Source of the DNA: Corynebacterium glaucum
Lineage (GTDB): Bacteria; Actinomycetota; Actinomycetes; Mycobacteriales; Mycobacteriaceae
Reading direction: 5' to 3'
Length of the DNA: 64,000 bases
NCBI RefSeq assembly: GCF_030408855.1
Contig: NZ_CP047358.1
Coordinates: 372,001 to 436,000 of the forward strand
In this document: positions 1-8,961 of the stretch, piece by piece
How the letters are laid out: every line of letters begins with the position of its first letter
Position numbering within the stretch: the first letter of the stretch is position 1
Notes under the pieces: model-generated
Databases searched by the model: none
What the model was told of the DNA's origin: nothing
Seen by the model: only the letters and a program-made list of their open reading frames with translations
Program-made: the position numbers and the translations under genes

Positions 1-153
1 GGGTCGTTGTGCTGGCACCTATAGGGGCCTTACACTGCTTCTTTGGGCGAGTAGTGGAATAATCGACCAAGGACAATATCCGCCATAGACGCTGACTGCC
101 GGGATTAACCTGGGGCCGCAAGCGTCGACAACCTACAAGTTGGGGTAACAAAC
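1..153 (+). other. Intergenic leader upstream of fusA
   Basis: No gene is visible here. In corynebacteria rpsL and rpsG normally lie just upstream of fusA, so this is probably the rpsG-fusA spacer (inference). The 3' end carries a G-rich run (TTGGGG) about 10 nt before the fusA GTG that may act as a weak ribosome binding site. Confidence 0.5.
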
Positions 154-2274
154 GTGGCACAAGAAGTGCTTAAGGATCTGAATAAGGTTCGCAACATCGG
201 CATCATGGCCCACATCGATGCTGGTAAGACCACCACCACCGAGCGCATCCTGTTCTACACGGGTATTAACCGCAAGGTTGGCGAGACCCACGACGGTGGC
301 GCGACCACCGACTGGATGGAGCAGGAGAAGGAGCGCGGCATCACCATTACCTCCGCCGCTGTGACCTGCTTCTGGAACGGCAACCAGATCAACATCATCG
401 ACACCCCGGGCCACGTTGACTTCACCGTTGAGGTGGAGCGTTCCCTGCGCGTGCTCGACGGCGCTGTTGCAGTGTTCGATGGCAAGGAGGGTGTGGAGCC
501 GCAGTCCGAGCAGGTGTGGCGCCAGGCCGCTAAGTACGACGTGCCGCGTATCTGCTTCGTGAACAAGATGGACAAGCTCGGTGCGGACTTCTTCTACACC
601 GTTGGCACCATCGTTGACCGCCTCGGCGCGAAGCCGTTGGTTATGCAGATCCCGATCGGCGCTGAGGACGACTTCGACGGCGTCGTCGACCTGGTTGAGA
701 TGAAGGCGTACCTGTGGCCGGGCAAGGTTGAGACGGGCACCCCGCCGCAGATCCAGGAGATCCCGGCAGACCTGCAGGACAAGGCTGAGGAGTACCGCGA
801 GAAGCTGCTCGAGACCGTTGCTGAGTCCGACGAAGCACTCATGGAGAAGTACTTCGGTGGCGAGGAGCTGAGCACCGAGGAGATCAAGGCTGCCATCCGC
901 AAGATGACGGTCAACTCCGAGGTTTACCCGGTTTTCTGCGGCACCGCGTACCGCAACAAGGGCATCGAGCCGGTCCTGGACGCCATTGTTGATTACTTGC
1001 CGACCCCGCTGGACATCGGTGAGGTGCACGGCACCTCCGTAAACGGTGAAGACGACCTGACCCGTAAGCCGTCCGTCGACGAGCCGTTCTCCGCACTGGC
1101 GTTCAAGATTGCTGTGCACCCGTTCTTCGGCAAGCTCACCTACGTGCGTGTGTACTCCGGTCGCACCGAGCCGGGCGAGCAGATGCTCAACTCCACCAAG
1201 GAAACCAAGGAGCGCGTGGGCAAGCTCTTCCAGATGCACGCGAACAAGGAGAACCCGGTCGACGAGGCTCTGGCCGGCAACATCTACGCGTTCATCGGCC
1301 TGAAAGCAACCACCACCGGTGACACCCTGTGTGCCGCTGACGCGCCGATCATCCTTGAGTCCATGGACTTCCCGGACCCGGTTATCCAGGTGGCCATCGA
1401 GCCGAAGACCAAGGCTGACCAGGAGAAGCTGGGTACCGCGATTCAGAAGCTCGCGGAAGAAGACCCGACCTTCACGGTCAAGCTCGACGAGGAGACCGGC
1501 CAGACCGTCATCGGCGGCATGGGCGAGCTCCACCTCGACGTGCTGGTCGACCGCATGAAGCGCGAGTTCAAGGTCGAGGCGAACATCGGTTCCCCGCAGG
1601 TTGCCTACCGCGAGACCATCCGCAAGAAGGTGGAGTCCCTCGACTACACCCACAAGAAGCAGACTGGTGGTTCCGGCCAGTTCGCGAAGGTCATCGTCAC
1701 CATCGAGCCGTACAACCCGGACCCGGAGACCCTGGAAGAGGGCGAGAGCGCAACCTACGCGTTCGAGAACGCCGTCACCGGTGGTCGCGTGCCCAAGGAG
1801 TACATCCCGTCGGTCGACGCCGGTATTCAGGATGCGATGCAGTACGGCTACCTGGCTGGCTACCCGCTGGTGAACATCAAGGCCACCCTTGAAGATGGCG
1901 CCTACCACGAGGTTGACTCCTCTGAAATGGCGTTCAAGATGGCTGGTTCCCAGGTGCTCAAGGAAGCTGTTGCCAAGGCGAAGCCGGTCCTGCTCGAGCC
2001 GCTCATGGCCGTTGAGGTTGTGACCCCGGAGGAGTACATGGGTGATGTCATCGGCGACCTCAACTCTCGCCGTGGCCAGGTCCACTCCATGGACGACCGC
2101 TCCGGTGCGAAGGTTGTCAAGGCCGTCGTGCCGCTGTCCCAGATGTTCGGCTACGTCGGCGACCTGCGTTCCCGTACCCAGGGCCGCGCGAACTACACCA
2201 TGGTGTTCGACTCCTACGGTGAGGTTCCGTCCAACGTCGCCCAGGAGATCATCGACGAGCGCAACGGCAACTAG
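154..2274 (+). CDS. fusA: Elongation factor G
   Basis: EF-G is the GTPase that drives ribosomal translocation and, with RRF, ribosome recycling in the cytoplasm. The 706-residue product is full length. It shows the P-loop AHIDAGKTT at residues 19-27, the G3 motif DTPGH at 83-87 and the G4 motif NKMD at 137-140, followed by the usual beta-barrel and domain III-V sequence up to the C-terminal ERNGN. The GTG start gives the canonical [18 protein letters not shown]-terminus, with only a weak G-rich ribosome binding site. It is followed by 368 bp of non-coding DNA and then tuf, which has its own promoter, so fusA probably ends the str operon. A long open frame on the opposite strand (133-2085) is a codon-bias shadow. 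Confidence 0.98.
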   Translation: MAQEVLKDLNKVRNIGIMAHIDAGKTTTTERILFYTGINRKVGETHDGGATTDWMEQEKERGITITSAAVTCFWNGNQINIIDTPGHVDFTVEVERSLRVLDGAVAVFDGKEGVEPQSEQVWRQAAKYDVPRICFVNKMDKLGADFFYTVGTIVDRLGAKPLVMQIPIGAEDDFDGVVDLVEMKAYLWPGKVETGTPPQIQEIPADLQDKAEEYREKLLETVAESDEALMEKYFGGEELSTEEIKAAIRKMTVNSEVYPVFCGTAYRNKGIEPVLDAIVDYLPTPLDIGEVHGTSVNGEDDLTRKPSVDEPFSALAFKIAVHPFFGKLTYVRVYSGRTEPGEQMLNSTKETKERVGKLFQMHANKENPVDEALAGNIYAFIGLKATTTGDTLCAADAPIILESMDFPDPVIQVAIEPKTKADQEKLGTAIQKLAEEDPTFTVKLDEETGQTVIGGMGELHLDVLVDRMKREFKVEANIGSPQVAYRETIRKKVESLDYTHKKQTGGSGQFAKVIVTIEPYNPDPETLEEGESATYAFENAVTGGRVPKEYIPSVDAGIQDAMQYGYLAGYPLVNIKATLEDGAYHEVDSSEMAFKMAGSQVLKEAVAKAKPVLLEPLMAVEVVTPEEYMGDVIGDLNSRRGQVHSMDDRSGAKVVKAVVPLSQMFGYVGDLRSRTQGRANYTMVFDSYGEVPSNVAQEIIDERNGN

Positions 2275-2297
2275 GTGCGTCTAACCTACGCCTCCGT

Positions 2298-2336
2298 GCC
2301 GGCTCGCTGCGGCTTACGTCAGCGCAGCGGGCTGGC
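2298..2336 (+). terminator. Stem-loop after fusA
   Basis: A 14-bp stem (2298-2311 with 2323-2336, two G-U pairs) with an 11-nt loop lies 24 nt after the fusA stop. It has no U-tract, so it is either a weak or factor-dependent terminator or a processing site between fusA and tuf. Confidence 0.45.
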
Positions 2337-2486
2337 CCCGAACTTAGTTCGAGAAACCGGGGGCGCGCCTTGCGGGTAGCGGCTTGCTGAGACCCCTTCA
2401 TAAGTGGAAGCGCAACACAGCGCAAGAGGGGCCTGAGCTGGCCGTTACTCACTAGGTGGATCCGGGTTTTGTCTGGGTCGGCCGGT

Positions 2487-2515
2487 TTGAAAAACGGTCA
2501 TCAGGTATCTAGGAT
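2487..2515 (+). promoter_or_regulatory. tuf promoter, sigma-A type
   Basis: TTGAAA (2487-2492), a 17-bp spacer, then TAGGAT (2510-2515) is an excellent match to the vegetative corynebacterial promoter. It predicts a start near 2522 and a tuf leader of about 120 nt. It explains how tuf can be expressed independently of fusA. Confidence 0.75.
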
Positions 2516-2521
2516 CATGTA

Positions 2522-2642
2522 ACTGGCACATTGCGAAATGGTCATTGCTGCATGTCTCGCGCATGCGGGCCATGAGGCAAGGCAAATGTAAATCGCGTGG
2601 CTGCGAAGGTCGTAGCCACCATGAAGTCCAGGAGGACAACAA
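2522..2642 (+). promoter_or_regulatory. tuf mRNA leader with mini-ORF and hairpin
   Basis: The leader contains a 17-codon mini-ORF (ATG at 2538, TAA ending at 2591) without an obvious ribosome binding site. A 10-bp hairpin with a 3-nt loop follows (2597-2606 with 2610-2619, one G-U pair). The Shine-Dalgarno GGAGGA is at 2631-2636, 6 nt before the tuf GTG. The arrangement could control translation, but only the structure is visible; regulation is inference. Confidence 0.4.
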
Positions 2643-3833
2643 GTGGCAAAGGCAAAGTTCGAGCGTACGAAGCCGCACGTCAACATCGGCACCATCGGTC
2701 ACGTCGACCACGGCAAGACCACCACCACGGCTGCCATCACCACGGTTCTGGCTAACCAGTACCCGGAGGAGAACCAGGCTTTCGACTACGCTGCCATCGA
2801 TAAGGCTCCGGAGGAGCGCGAGCGCGGTATTACCATCAACATTTCCCACGTTGAGTACAACACCCCGAAGCGCCACTACGCACACGTCGACGCCCCGGGC
2901 CACGCCGACTACATCAAGAACATGATTACCGGTGCTGCTCAGATGGACGGCGCAATCCTCGTGGTTGCTGCTACCGACGGCCCGATGCCGCAGACCCGCG
3001 AGCACGTGCTGCTCGCTCGCCAGGTTGGCGTTCCGTACATCCTCGTTGCACTGAACAAGTGCGACATGGTTGACGACGAGGAGATCATCGAGCTCGTCGA
3101 GATGGAGGTCCGCGAGCTGCTGGCTGAGCAGGAGTACGATGAGGACGCTCCGATCGTCCACATCTCCGCTCTGAAGGCTCTCGAGGGTGACGAGAAGTGG
3201 GTTCAGTCCATCGTTGACCTCATGCAGGCTTGCGACGACTCCATCCCGGACCCGGTCCGCGAGACCGACCGCGACTTCCTGATGCCGATCGAGGACATCT
3301 TCACCATTTCCGGCCGCGGTACCGTGGTTACCGGTCGTGTGGAGCGCGGTATCCTCAACCTCAACGACGAGGTCGAGATCATCGGTATCAAGGAGAAGTC
3401 GCAGAAGACCACCGTTACCTCCATCGAGATGTTCAACAAGCTTCTCGATACCGCTGAGGCCGGCGACAACGCTGCTCTGCTGCTGCGTGGTCTGAAGCGT
3501 GAGGACGTTGAGCGTGGCCAGGTCGTCATCAAGCCGGGCGCTTACACCCCGCACACCAAGTTCGAGGGTTCCGTCTACGTTCTGTCCAAGGACGAGGGCG
3601 GTCGCCACACCCCGTTCTTCGACAACTACCGTCCGCAGTTCTACTTCCGCACCACCGACGTGACCGGTGTTGTGAAGCTGCCGGAGGGCACCGAGATGGT
3701 CATGCCGGGCGACAACGTCGAGATGTCCGTCGAGCTGATTCAGCCGGTCGCTATGGACGAGGGCCTGCGCTTCGCTATCCGCGAGGGTTCCCGCACCGTC
3801 GGCGCTGGCCGCGTGACCAAGATCGTCGAGTAA
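2643..3833 (+). CDS. tuf: Elongation factor Tu
   Basis: EF-Tu delivers aminoacyl-tRNA to the ribosomal A site as a GTP complex. The 396-residue product is full length, with GHVDHGKT at 19-26, DAPGH at 83-87 and NKCD at 138-141, and ends in the family-typical [10 protein letters not shown]. The GTG start is set by a strong GGAGGA ribosome binding site. The gene is monocistronic, with a good promoter upstream and a strong intrinsic terminator downstream. Codon use is strongly biased, as expected for one of the most abundant proteins. Confidence 0.99.
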   Translation: MAKAKFERTKPHVNIGTIGHVDHGKTTTTAAITTVLANQYPEENQAFDYAAIDKAPEERERGITINISHVEYNTPKRHYAHVDAPGHADYIKNMITGAAQMDGAILVVAATDGPMPQTREHVLLARQVGVPYILVALNKCDMVDDEEIIELVEMEVRELLAEQEYDEDAPIVHISALKALEGDEKWVQSIVDLMQACDDSIPDPVRETDRDFLMPIEDIFTISGRGTVVTGRVERGILNLNDEVEIIGIKEKSQKTTVTSIEMFNKLLDTAEAGDNAALLLRGLKREDVERGQVVIKPGAYTPHTKFEGSVYVLSKDEGGRHTPFFDNYRPQFYFRTTDVTGVVKLPEGTEMVMPGDNVEMSVELIQPVAMDEGLRFAIREGSRTVGAGRVTKIVE

Positions 3834-3866
3834 TTTCGGCGCTGGTCTAATCCAGCACACGTGTTG

Positions 3867-3900
3867 AAAGCCGTGTCCCAGTCCTGGGGCGCGGCTTTTT
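3867..3900 (+). terminator. Intrinsic terminator of tuf
   Basis: A 15-bp stem starting AAAGCCG and closing with CGGCTTT (two G-U pairs) is followed by a T5 run, 34 nt after the tuf stop. Confidence 0.85.
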
Positions 3901-3930
3901 CGCATTCCCAGCCGGGTAAAGTTGCTCGCC

Positions 3931-4623
3931 GTGCACCAAAGCGACCCCACACGCATCCCGAAGCTGATCGCTGCCCTGCAGGAGACCTGGGAGGGTCAAC
4001 CGGACCTCGCGCTTCCAGCGTTTCTGGGTATGTTGCACAATCGCGGCCTGTCGTGGGCGAGCTCAGAAGAAGAGTTGCTCCACTTGCTCTCGCGTATCCA
4101 GACAGAGCATCCATCGCTAATCGACGGCCCGTTGAACGCCCCGGTTGTTTTCACCACCTCATCTCCTCGGTTCAGCGTGACAATGACGGGGTCCAAAGTC
4201 GTGGTGCGTAGCGGGGAGGACGCGCAGCGAATGCCGAGTGTATGGACCTACACCAACTTTCGACCGGCAGGCCCGGGGCGACCCCTTGTTATCACCGATG
4301 AAGAGGGGATAGAGCACCGCTTCGGCGTCATCGACCTTGCCACCGTCTTTGATCCGAGAAGCGCGCCGTCGCTAGCCGGTCTGAAACGCACCGGGGTGGG
4401 CGCCGCCCGCTGGCTCGTCACGTTCGCTTCAGGGGAGCGAGCGGTGCTCGGGCAGCGCCTGCGGGTATGGGCAACGCACGGCCGCGAGACTGAGGTTGAA
4501 ACCTACACATGGGGCAGGGTGGAGACACTCGAACCGGGTTCAGACATGCGACTGGCCCCAGCCGATGGGGGAAAACCTACCGTGCTGGGGCCGGTCAGCG
4601 AGATCGTTTTGCTCGAAGTGTGA
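3931..4623 (+). CDS. Hypothetical protein, probably leaderless
   Basis: I do not recognise the family. The 230-residue soluble product has no signal peptide or membrane segment. The N-terminal part (about 1-70) is helical and mentions no known motif; the C-terminal part (about 75-230) looks beta-rich. I prefer the GTG at 3931, because the -10-like TAAAGT (3917-3922) ends 8 nt before it, which would give a leaderless mRNA; a TTG at 3922 is an in-frame alternative but lies on the -10. It sits alone between the tuf terminator and the convergent Asp23 operon. The stop codon lies in a 16-bp tandem repeat. A one-mismatch copy of the window's interspersed 11-bp motif is at 4116-4126 and encodes LIDG. 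Confidence 0.7.
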   Translation: MHQSDPTRIPKLIAALQETWEGQPDLALPAFLGMLHNRGLSWASSEEELLHLLSRIQTEHPSLIDGPLNAPVVFTTSSPRFSVTMTGSKVVVRSGEDAQRMPSVWTYTNFRPAGPGRPLVITDEEGIEHRFGVIDLATVFDPRSAPSLAGLKRTGVGAARWLVTFASGERAVLGQRLRVWATHGRETEVETYTWGRVETLEPGSDMRLAPADGGKPTVLGPVSEIVLLEV

Positions 4624-4666
4624 GCGCTACGAGAGGTGAGCGCTACGAGAGGTGAGCGCTACGAGA
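4620..4666. repeat. Three tandem copies of a 16-bp unit
   Basis: The unit GTGAGCGCTACGAGAG is repeated at 4620-4635, 4636-4651 and 4652-4666 (last copy 15 bp). The first copy supplies the TGA of the plus-strand gene and the last supplies the TAG of the convergent minus-strand gene, so the array is the whole spacer between two 3' ends. Confidence 0.9.
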
Positions 4667-5225
4667 CCGCGATTCGGTCGAGCTGGAACTTCCACACTGT
4701 GTCGATGTCCATGGTGTCGTTCGCCATCCGGAAGTCTTCGTCCGCATTCTCCAGGATCGTGATGACTTCGTTGAAGCTGTAAGCCGGATCTGCGGTCACG
4801 GTGAACGAGACAGTCGGGCGCTGGCCCTCCATCGCAACCCTGGATTCCGCTTTGGTAATGGCGTCATTGCGCTTGACAAGGGCGTCGCACGCGGCTTCGC
4901 TGAGACGCTGCACGTTGATCACGGTGTCGCCGTGTGCGGGGTCTGCCGGTGCGATCGCACGGTTCGAGAACGCCCTGCTGCGGATGTTTGCCAGAAGTAT
5001 CCAAAGACCCAGGATGAACGCGATGATGGCGGTAGTGATCAGCACCGTGTTGTACCAAGACGCTGCGGAGAACCTTGTCAATGCAGAACGGTCAAGCCGC
5101 CCGAGAAAGTCACTGACGTAGGGAATATCCCAGTAGAGTGCTGCTGGAAGGAGACCTGCCAGCAGCAGAGCCAGCCCGAGAACAAACACGATGAGGCGGT
5201 CAAAGAATGCAAGCGTTTTCGTCAT
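4659..5225 (-). CDS. AmaP-like alkaline-shock membrane anchor
   Basis: The 188-residue protein has two N-terminal membrane segments (about 10-32 and 57-80), then a basic stretch and a cytoplasmic domain of about 100 residues. This is the layout of AmaP, the membrane anchor of Asp23 in staphylococci, and the gene lies at the end of an operon with three Asp23-like genes. The assignment rests on architecture and context rather than on a signature motif. It overlaps the preceding gene by 4 nt (ATGA), implying translational coupling, and its stop lies in a 16-bp tandem repeat. The anchor would hold a soluble Asp23 assembly at the inner face of the membrane. Confidence 0.7.
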   Translation of the reverse strand: MTKTLAFFDRLIVFVLGLALLLAGLLPAALYWDIPYVSDFLGRLDRSALTRFSAASWYNTVLITTAIIAFILGLWILLANIRSRAFSNRAIAPADPAHGDTVINVQRLSEAACDALVKRNDAITKAESRVAMEGQRPTVSFTVTADPAYSFNEVITILENADEDFRMANDTMDIDTVWKFQLDRIAVS

Positions 5226-5920
5226 CGCTGAATCTCCTGAGGCCCGGGGTAGGGGGCATCGATGGGTTGCGGCGGGGCGTAAGGATCGGCTCCGGTCTTA
5301 GCACTCGGGTTGGTGCTTTGGGTTTGTGGGAGCACTTTCACGCTGACTGCCGGAGGTGTTTCGAGACCGCTGAACTCGTTGCTGAGCGTTGCGGCAACGC
5401 GCTGCTCAACAGTGCCTGTGCCGTCGTCTTCAACCTGCACGTTGAGACGCTTGCGATCGGCCCGAGAACGAATGTTTGCTCCGCCGACCTCGGAGCGGGT
5501 TGTGTGGCTGGCTTTCCGGGCGACATCGACGGGGCGAACCCAGATTGATGCCGGTGAGTTAACGCGGATATGCGTGCGCCCGCGGGGAAGGAATGAAGTG
5601 ACAAGCAACCACAGGCCCAGAAGCGAGATGAAAATACCGATTGTGACCGCCCACCCATTCACCGGTGCAGAACCGATGAGCTCAAAAACCGGCTCGAGCC
5701 ACGAATCATAGGTCTCACCCTGGTAGCGGTACCACAGTTCCCGGGCAATCACTCCCGCCAGGGACAGCAGCAGGATCGAGATGATGATGGCCAACCACCG
5801 AGCCGCAGGGTTCGACCTCGGCTCGGTGCCAGGGTGTGGCCCAGCTTGTCGCGCCATGTCAGCCGGAAAGAATTCATCGTCCGGCACCGGGTACGTTTGC
5901 GAGTTAGCTGGTGCGGTCAT
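5222..5920 (-). CDS. Alkaline-shock-related membrane protein (DUF6286-like)
   Basis: The 232-residue product has an N-terminal cytoplasmic region of about 40 residues, two membrane segments (about 40-62 and 84-105) and a cytoplasmic domain with the hydrophobic/polar pattern of Asp23 (RSEVGGANIRSRADRKRLNV). I chose the ATG at 5920, because GGTGGAGAAG lies at a good distance upstream; the TTG at 5941 would place that ribosome binding site inside the gene. It overlaps the upstream gene by 17 nt and the downstream gene by 4 nt. It is probably a second membrane partner of the Asp23 set; no activity is known. Confidence 0.7.
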   Translation of the reverse strand: MTAPANSQTYPVPDDEFFPADMARQAGPHPGTEPRSNPAARWLAIIISILLLSLAGVIARELWYRYQGETYDSWLEPVFELIGSAPVNGWAVTIGIFISLLGLWLLVTSFLPRGRTHIRVNSPASIWVRPVDVARKASHTTRSEVGGANIRSRADRKRLNVQVEDDGTGTVEQRVAATLSNEFSGLETPPAVSVKVLPQTQSTNPSAKTGADPYAPPQPIDAPYPGPQEIQR

Positions 5921-6953
5921 AATACTTCTCCACCGGTTCAATCGTGATTTGCTTCAGCGGCGCCGGAGCCGGCGCTGTTGGGTGGTGGACCGGCGTCGGC
6001 CGCGGTGGGGCGACTGGACGCAGTCGCTGTGCCGGTGGAACAGCCACCGGGATAAGGGGCTGGCGTTCGACCAAGATCTCTTTCAACGGGGCGCGGGCCG
6101 GCAGCGAGACCGGCTCAAGCCGCATCGCACTGTGGATATCCACGGGCTTTAGAGGATGCGCGGGTGCCGCGTACACCGGTGTTATGGTGATCGGCTCTGC
6201 GAACACAGGAGCGATGTCTACGGGCGCAGGCGTGCGCGGGGAGCGCACGGGGGTGGGCCGAACGCTGATCGGCATCACATCGCGCTGCGGTGGAATGGCG
6301 ACCACCCGCAGCGGGCGTGGTTCCGGTGTCATCGGCACACGGACGGGGCCTGGAGCCGGCACTGAAATCTCCGCCAGCGGTTGCGGGTCTGCCACGAAGC
6401 CGTTGGTCTGCACCGACGGTGCCTCAGGTACCTCCACGTGCTCCACCTCTGGAGGCGCAGGCACCGTGACATCACGCAGATCCTCGAGCAGCGAACGTGC
6501 TTCAATCGGCGTGAGCGGCACGCGCTCCTTGGTCACAGGTGACGTGACCTCCGACGACGAAATGCGGATTGGTGTCGGTTGTACGGCAGCGTAATGGTGC
6601 GTGACCTCATCCCAAGTCACGCGGCCCCCGTCTGCATCAGCTTCAACGTTGGCAACGGTGACCTTGACTTTCGAAACATCAAGGCCGCAAAGCGTACGCA
6701 CGTGAGCGATGATCGTTGCTCGCACTGCATCGGTGATAGCTGCAACGGGTGCCGGATACGTGGTTGCGATCTCGGTTTCAATCGCAGCGATGCCGAGGGC
6801 GCGATCCAAGTGGACGTCGACACGCGGAAAGCTTCGGCCGGCGAGCCCGGCCAGCTTGGCATCGAGTGCGCGCACGCCGGGCACCGTGAGCACCGCAGCG
6901 TTAGCCACGCGCTCTACCGCCTTCTCGCTGATGTGGTAGAACGACGTGTCCAT
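5904..6953 (-). CDS. Asp23/Gls24-type protein with long proline-rich tail
   Basis: The 349-residue protein has an N-terminal Asp23/Gls24-like domain (about 1-120, with ISEKAVERVANAAVLTVPGV, the usual opening of this fold). A very long tail (about 125-349) follows, rich in Pro, Val, Ala and Arg with repeated P-x-P-V motifs. The tail is low in complexity, probably disordered, and could bind partner proteins or the inner face of the envelope. Asp23-family proteins respond to envelope or alkaline stress in other Gram-positives. There is no signal peptide, so it is cytoplasmic. The ATG at 6953 directly abuts the preceding gene's stop. Confidence 0.8.
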   Translation of the reverse strand: MDTSFYHISEKAVERVANAAVLTVPGVRALDAKLAGLAGRSFPRVDVHLDRALGIAAIETEIATTYPAPVAAITDAVRATIIAHVRTLCGLDVSKVKVTVANVEADADGGRVTWDEVTHHYAAVQPTPIRISSSEVTSPVTKERVPLTPIEARSLLEDLRDVTVPAPPEVEHVEVPEAPSVQTNGFVADPQPLAEISVPAPGPVRVPMTPEPRPLRVVAIPPQRDVMPISVRPTPVRSPRTPAPVDIAPVFAEPITITPVYAAPAHPLKPVDIHSAMRLEPVSLPARAPLKEILVERQPLIPVAVPPAQRLRPVAPPRPTPVHHPTAPAPAPLKQITIEPVEKYYDRTS

Positions 6954-7153
6954 TAGCCTCTGCCCCTACCGGAGATAGGACTCACGATGCGGGCGAGGTC
7001 CAAGCGGCCGTCGAGCTGCGCGCCGACAACGCCGCCGATGGCGGTGAAGAGGAGCAGCCATAGCAGCCCGGTCGCACCGCCGAAGGTGACAAAGAAAGCG
7101 ACAACAATACCGATGATCACACCGGTGACGGCTTTGTTTGCAAAGAGATTCAT
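6953..7153 (-). CDS. Small DUF2273-like membrane protein
   Basis: The 66-residue protein has one or two hydrophobic stretches (about 8-45: VTGVIIGIVVAFFVTFGG, then a Leu/Phe-rich segment) and a short basic tail. Small membrane proteins of this kind are regular neighbours of Asp23/AmaP genes. I prefer the ATG at 7153, which puts the membrane segment close to the N-terminus; an ATG at 7198 would add 15 residues overlapping the end of the upstream gene. Neither start has a convincing ribosome binding site. Confidence 0.6.
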   Translation of the reverse strand: MNLFANKAVTGVIIGIVVAFFVTFGGATGLLWLLLFTAIGGVVGAQLDGRLDLARIVSPISGRGRG

Positions 7154-7175
7154 GTTTGCACCAAGTTTCGGGGGG

Positions 7176-7490
7176 TTAATCGTCGGCGGCGCGAGCATCT
7201 GCTACCACCACATCGACAAAAGGCAGGGCGGTTGCCGAGACAACGGCGTCACGAACCTCGTCGGCGACCGCCAGGATCTCCCGGCGGGAGGTCAAATCGA
7301 AGACGATATGGATCTCGAGTCCAGTCACCTCACCGCGGTGGGCGGGACGCAAACCTTCGATTCGCTCGCCCGGCAGCAATAGCGCGACCTCGCCGACTCG
7401 ACCGCCGTGAAGTCCCGCCACGCCGGGGACGGCAACCGCCGCTTCGCGGGCTGCCTCCCCCTGTTCGCGGGTTACGGAGGTCTGCGCCAT
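7176..7490 (-). CDS. Short Asp23/Gls24-like protein
   Basis: The 104-residue protein carries the core Asp23 pattern: an N-terminal helix with AREAAVAVPGVAGLHGG, a beta hairpin with GLEIHIVFDLTSRREI, and the closing ADEVRDAVVSATALPFVDVVVAD segment. It starts 2 nt after the stop of the upstream full-size Asp23 gene, so the two are certainly co-transcribed and probably coupled. It is a minimal single-domain paralogue, likely to co-assemble with the others (inference). Confidence 0.7.
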   Translation of the reverse strand: MAQTSVTREQGEAAREAAVAVPGVAGLHGGRVGEVALLLPGERIEGLRPAHRGEVTGLEIHIVFDLTSRREILAVADEVRDAVVSATALPFVDVVVADARAADD

Positions 7491-7492
7491 GA

Positions 7493-8113
7493 CTACTGTG
7501 CCAGCTGCGGGTTGGTGTTCGAAGCCTGGTAGTTAGCCGGCTCGTCGTACTGCTCGACCTGGTTCTGTTCCTGCTCAGGCAGGTGAACGTCGTGGACGGT
7601 GACATCGACGCGGTCCACAATCAGGCCGGTCATACGAGTGATAGCGACGGTGACGTTCTCGCGGATAGCGTTCGCCAGCTCGTGGATTGCCACGCCGTAC
7701 TCAGCGATGATGGCGACCGCGACGGAGACGTGACCTTCCTGCACTGCGACGTTCACGCCCTGCTGGACGTTGGTGGAGGAGGTGAAAGTGTCGCGGACTG
7801 CGCCCCACATACGGGCTGCGCCACCGCCGAGGTTGTTCACACCGGAGACCTCGCGAGCCGCAATGCCGGCGATCTTGCCCACAACGTTGTCATCGATAAC
7901 GGTGGTGCCGTGGTCGGTCTCCAGGTTCTCGTTGCGCGGGCGGATCTGCTCCGGCTCGACTGCGGAGGAGGTGGAGGCTGAGTCAGCCGGATTGTTGACC
8001 GGGTTGTTTGCCGGGTTGTTGGCCTGGCTGCTCGAGGCCGGGTTGGACTTGCTCTGCTCGTTCACGGTGTTCGGGGTAGCCGGGGTGTTTTGACGCACGT
8101 TGTTGTCAGCCAT
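7493..8113 (-). CDS. Asp23/Gls24 family envelope stress protein
   Basis: This 206-residue protein is the first gene of the operon. Residues 1-60 are a low-complexity Asn/Ser/Pro-rich tail with NPANNPVNNPAD repeats. The Asp23/Gls24 domain (about 65-185) follows: TVIDDNVVGKIAGIAAREVSGV, then VSVAVAIIAEYGVAIHELANAIRENV and VDRVDVTVHDVHLPE, the classical family core. The ATG is preceded by the good ribosome binding site GGAGAGG (8121-8127, minus strand). It has no signal peptide and should be soluble, tethered by the AmaP-like proteins downstream. The operon is divergent from the S10 operon. Confidence 0.88.
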   Translation of the reverse strand: MADNNVRQNTPATPNTVNEQSKSNPASSSQANNPANNPVNNPADSASTSSAVEPEQIRPRNENLETDHGTTVIDDNVVGKIAGIAAREVSGVNNLGGGAARMWGAVRDTFTSSTNVQQGVNVAVQEGHVSVAVAIIAEYGVAIHELANAIRENVTVAITRMTGLIVDRVDVTVHDVHLPEQEQNQVEQYDEPANYQASNTNPQLAQ

Positions 8114-8617
8114 GACAATCCTCTCCGTATGGATTCGTTGTGGGTTGCGTACCTAACAAATAGTACCCAAAATTGCGCGGCTAGCTCCGGGATGCGGTTT
8201 CCAATGGGCCGTCGACAAGCAACTTGCTTTCGCGCGACCACTGTGTTTAACTATCCGGGTTGCCTTGACATGGCCTGCTTGAACGTAGGCGATGGCGGGG
8301 TGACCATGACACCTTCGTAAACGAGGGCCCTTTCGCGAGGGACCGGTGAAGGGCCATGGCAAATAAACAGCGGCAGTACGCAAGGGTCACGCACCCTTCC
8401 GAGCCTGACATGCGAAAGCACTGACATGCCCGCGCGCGTTTGTTTGCAGCGCCCGCATTCACCTTTCGTTTTACGTGTCGTGGCAGTCAAAACGACACTG
8501 GCGTTGAGCCAAGGGCCCAGCCCGGACAACGTTATAGAGAAACTAGAAGCTACAACCCCACCGCTTCGCGCCCGTTTTGCGGGAGTTCGAACGTGGGGAT
8601 GCGAGGAAGAGGTAAGC
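8114..8617. other. Divergent intergenic region, asp23 operon / S10 operon
   Basis: This 504-bp region has no credible gene. It must hold the promoters of both operons, but I find no convincing pair of hexamers; TATAGA at 8533-8538 is a possible -10 for rpsJ without a matching -35. A 9-bp direct repeat CTGACATGC occurs at 8405-8413 and 8421-8429. A one-mismatch copy of the interspersed motif with a complete AAGC/GCTT stem is at 8210-8220. Open frames entering from the left into rpsJ are extensions, not a separate gene. Confidence 0.5.
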
Positions 8618-8923
8618 GTGGCGGGACAGAAGATCCGCATCAGGCTCAAGGCCTACGACCACGAAGCGATCGACGCATCTGCGAAGAAGATCGTTGAAAC
8701 GGTCACCCGCACGGGTGCCCGCGTCGTTGGACCGGTGCCGTTGCCCACTGAAAAGAACGTGTACGCCGTTATCCGTTCTCCGCACAAGTACAAGGATTCT
8801 CGCGAGCACTTCGAGATGCGCACTCACAAGCGCCTCATCGATATTCTCGATCCGACGCCGAAGACCGTCGACGCGCTCATGCGTATCGACCTCCCGGCCA
8901 GCGTTGATGTGAACATCCAGTAA
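8618..8923 (+). CDS. rpsJ: 30S ribosomal protein S10
   Basis: S10 (NusE) is a 30S head protein and a NusB partner in transcription antitermination. The GTG at 8618 gives the canonical 101-residue protein [16 protein letters not shown], preceded by AGGAAGAGG. The frame is open further upstream but that extension has no family support. It is the first gene of a ten-gene S10 operon. Confidence 0.97.
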   Translation: MAGQKIRIRLKAYDHEAIDASAKKIVETVTRTGARVVGPVPLPTEKNVYAVIRSPHKYKDSREHFEMRTHKRLIDILDPTPKTVDALMRIDLPASVDVNIQ

Positions 8924-8961
8924 GCACCAGAGATTCCCAACTGTTAGTGGAGAACTGATAC

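Noticed and set aside
133..2085. 650-codon open frame on the minus strand opposite fusA
   Set aside because: The product has Leu/Val/Arg/Asp-rich shadow composition and no domain; strong codon bias of fusA removes stops from the other strand.
8504..8538. S10 promoter TTGAGC ... TATAGA
   Set aside because: The spacer would be 23 bp, too long for a vegetative promoter; the real promoter was not identified.
8426..8617. N-terminal extension of rpsJ
   Set aside because: S10 is about 101 residues in all relatives and the GTG at 8618 has a ribosome binding site.
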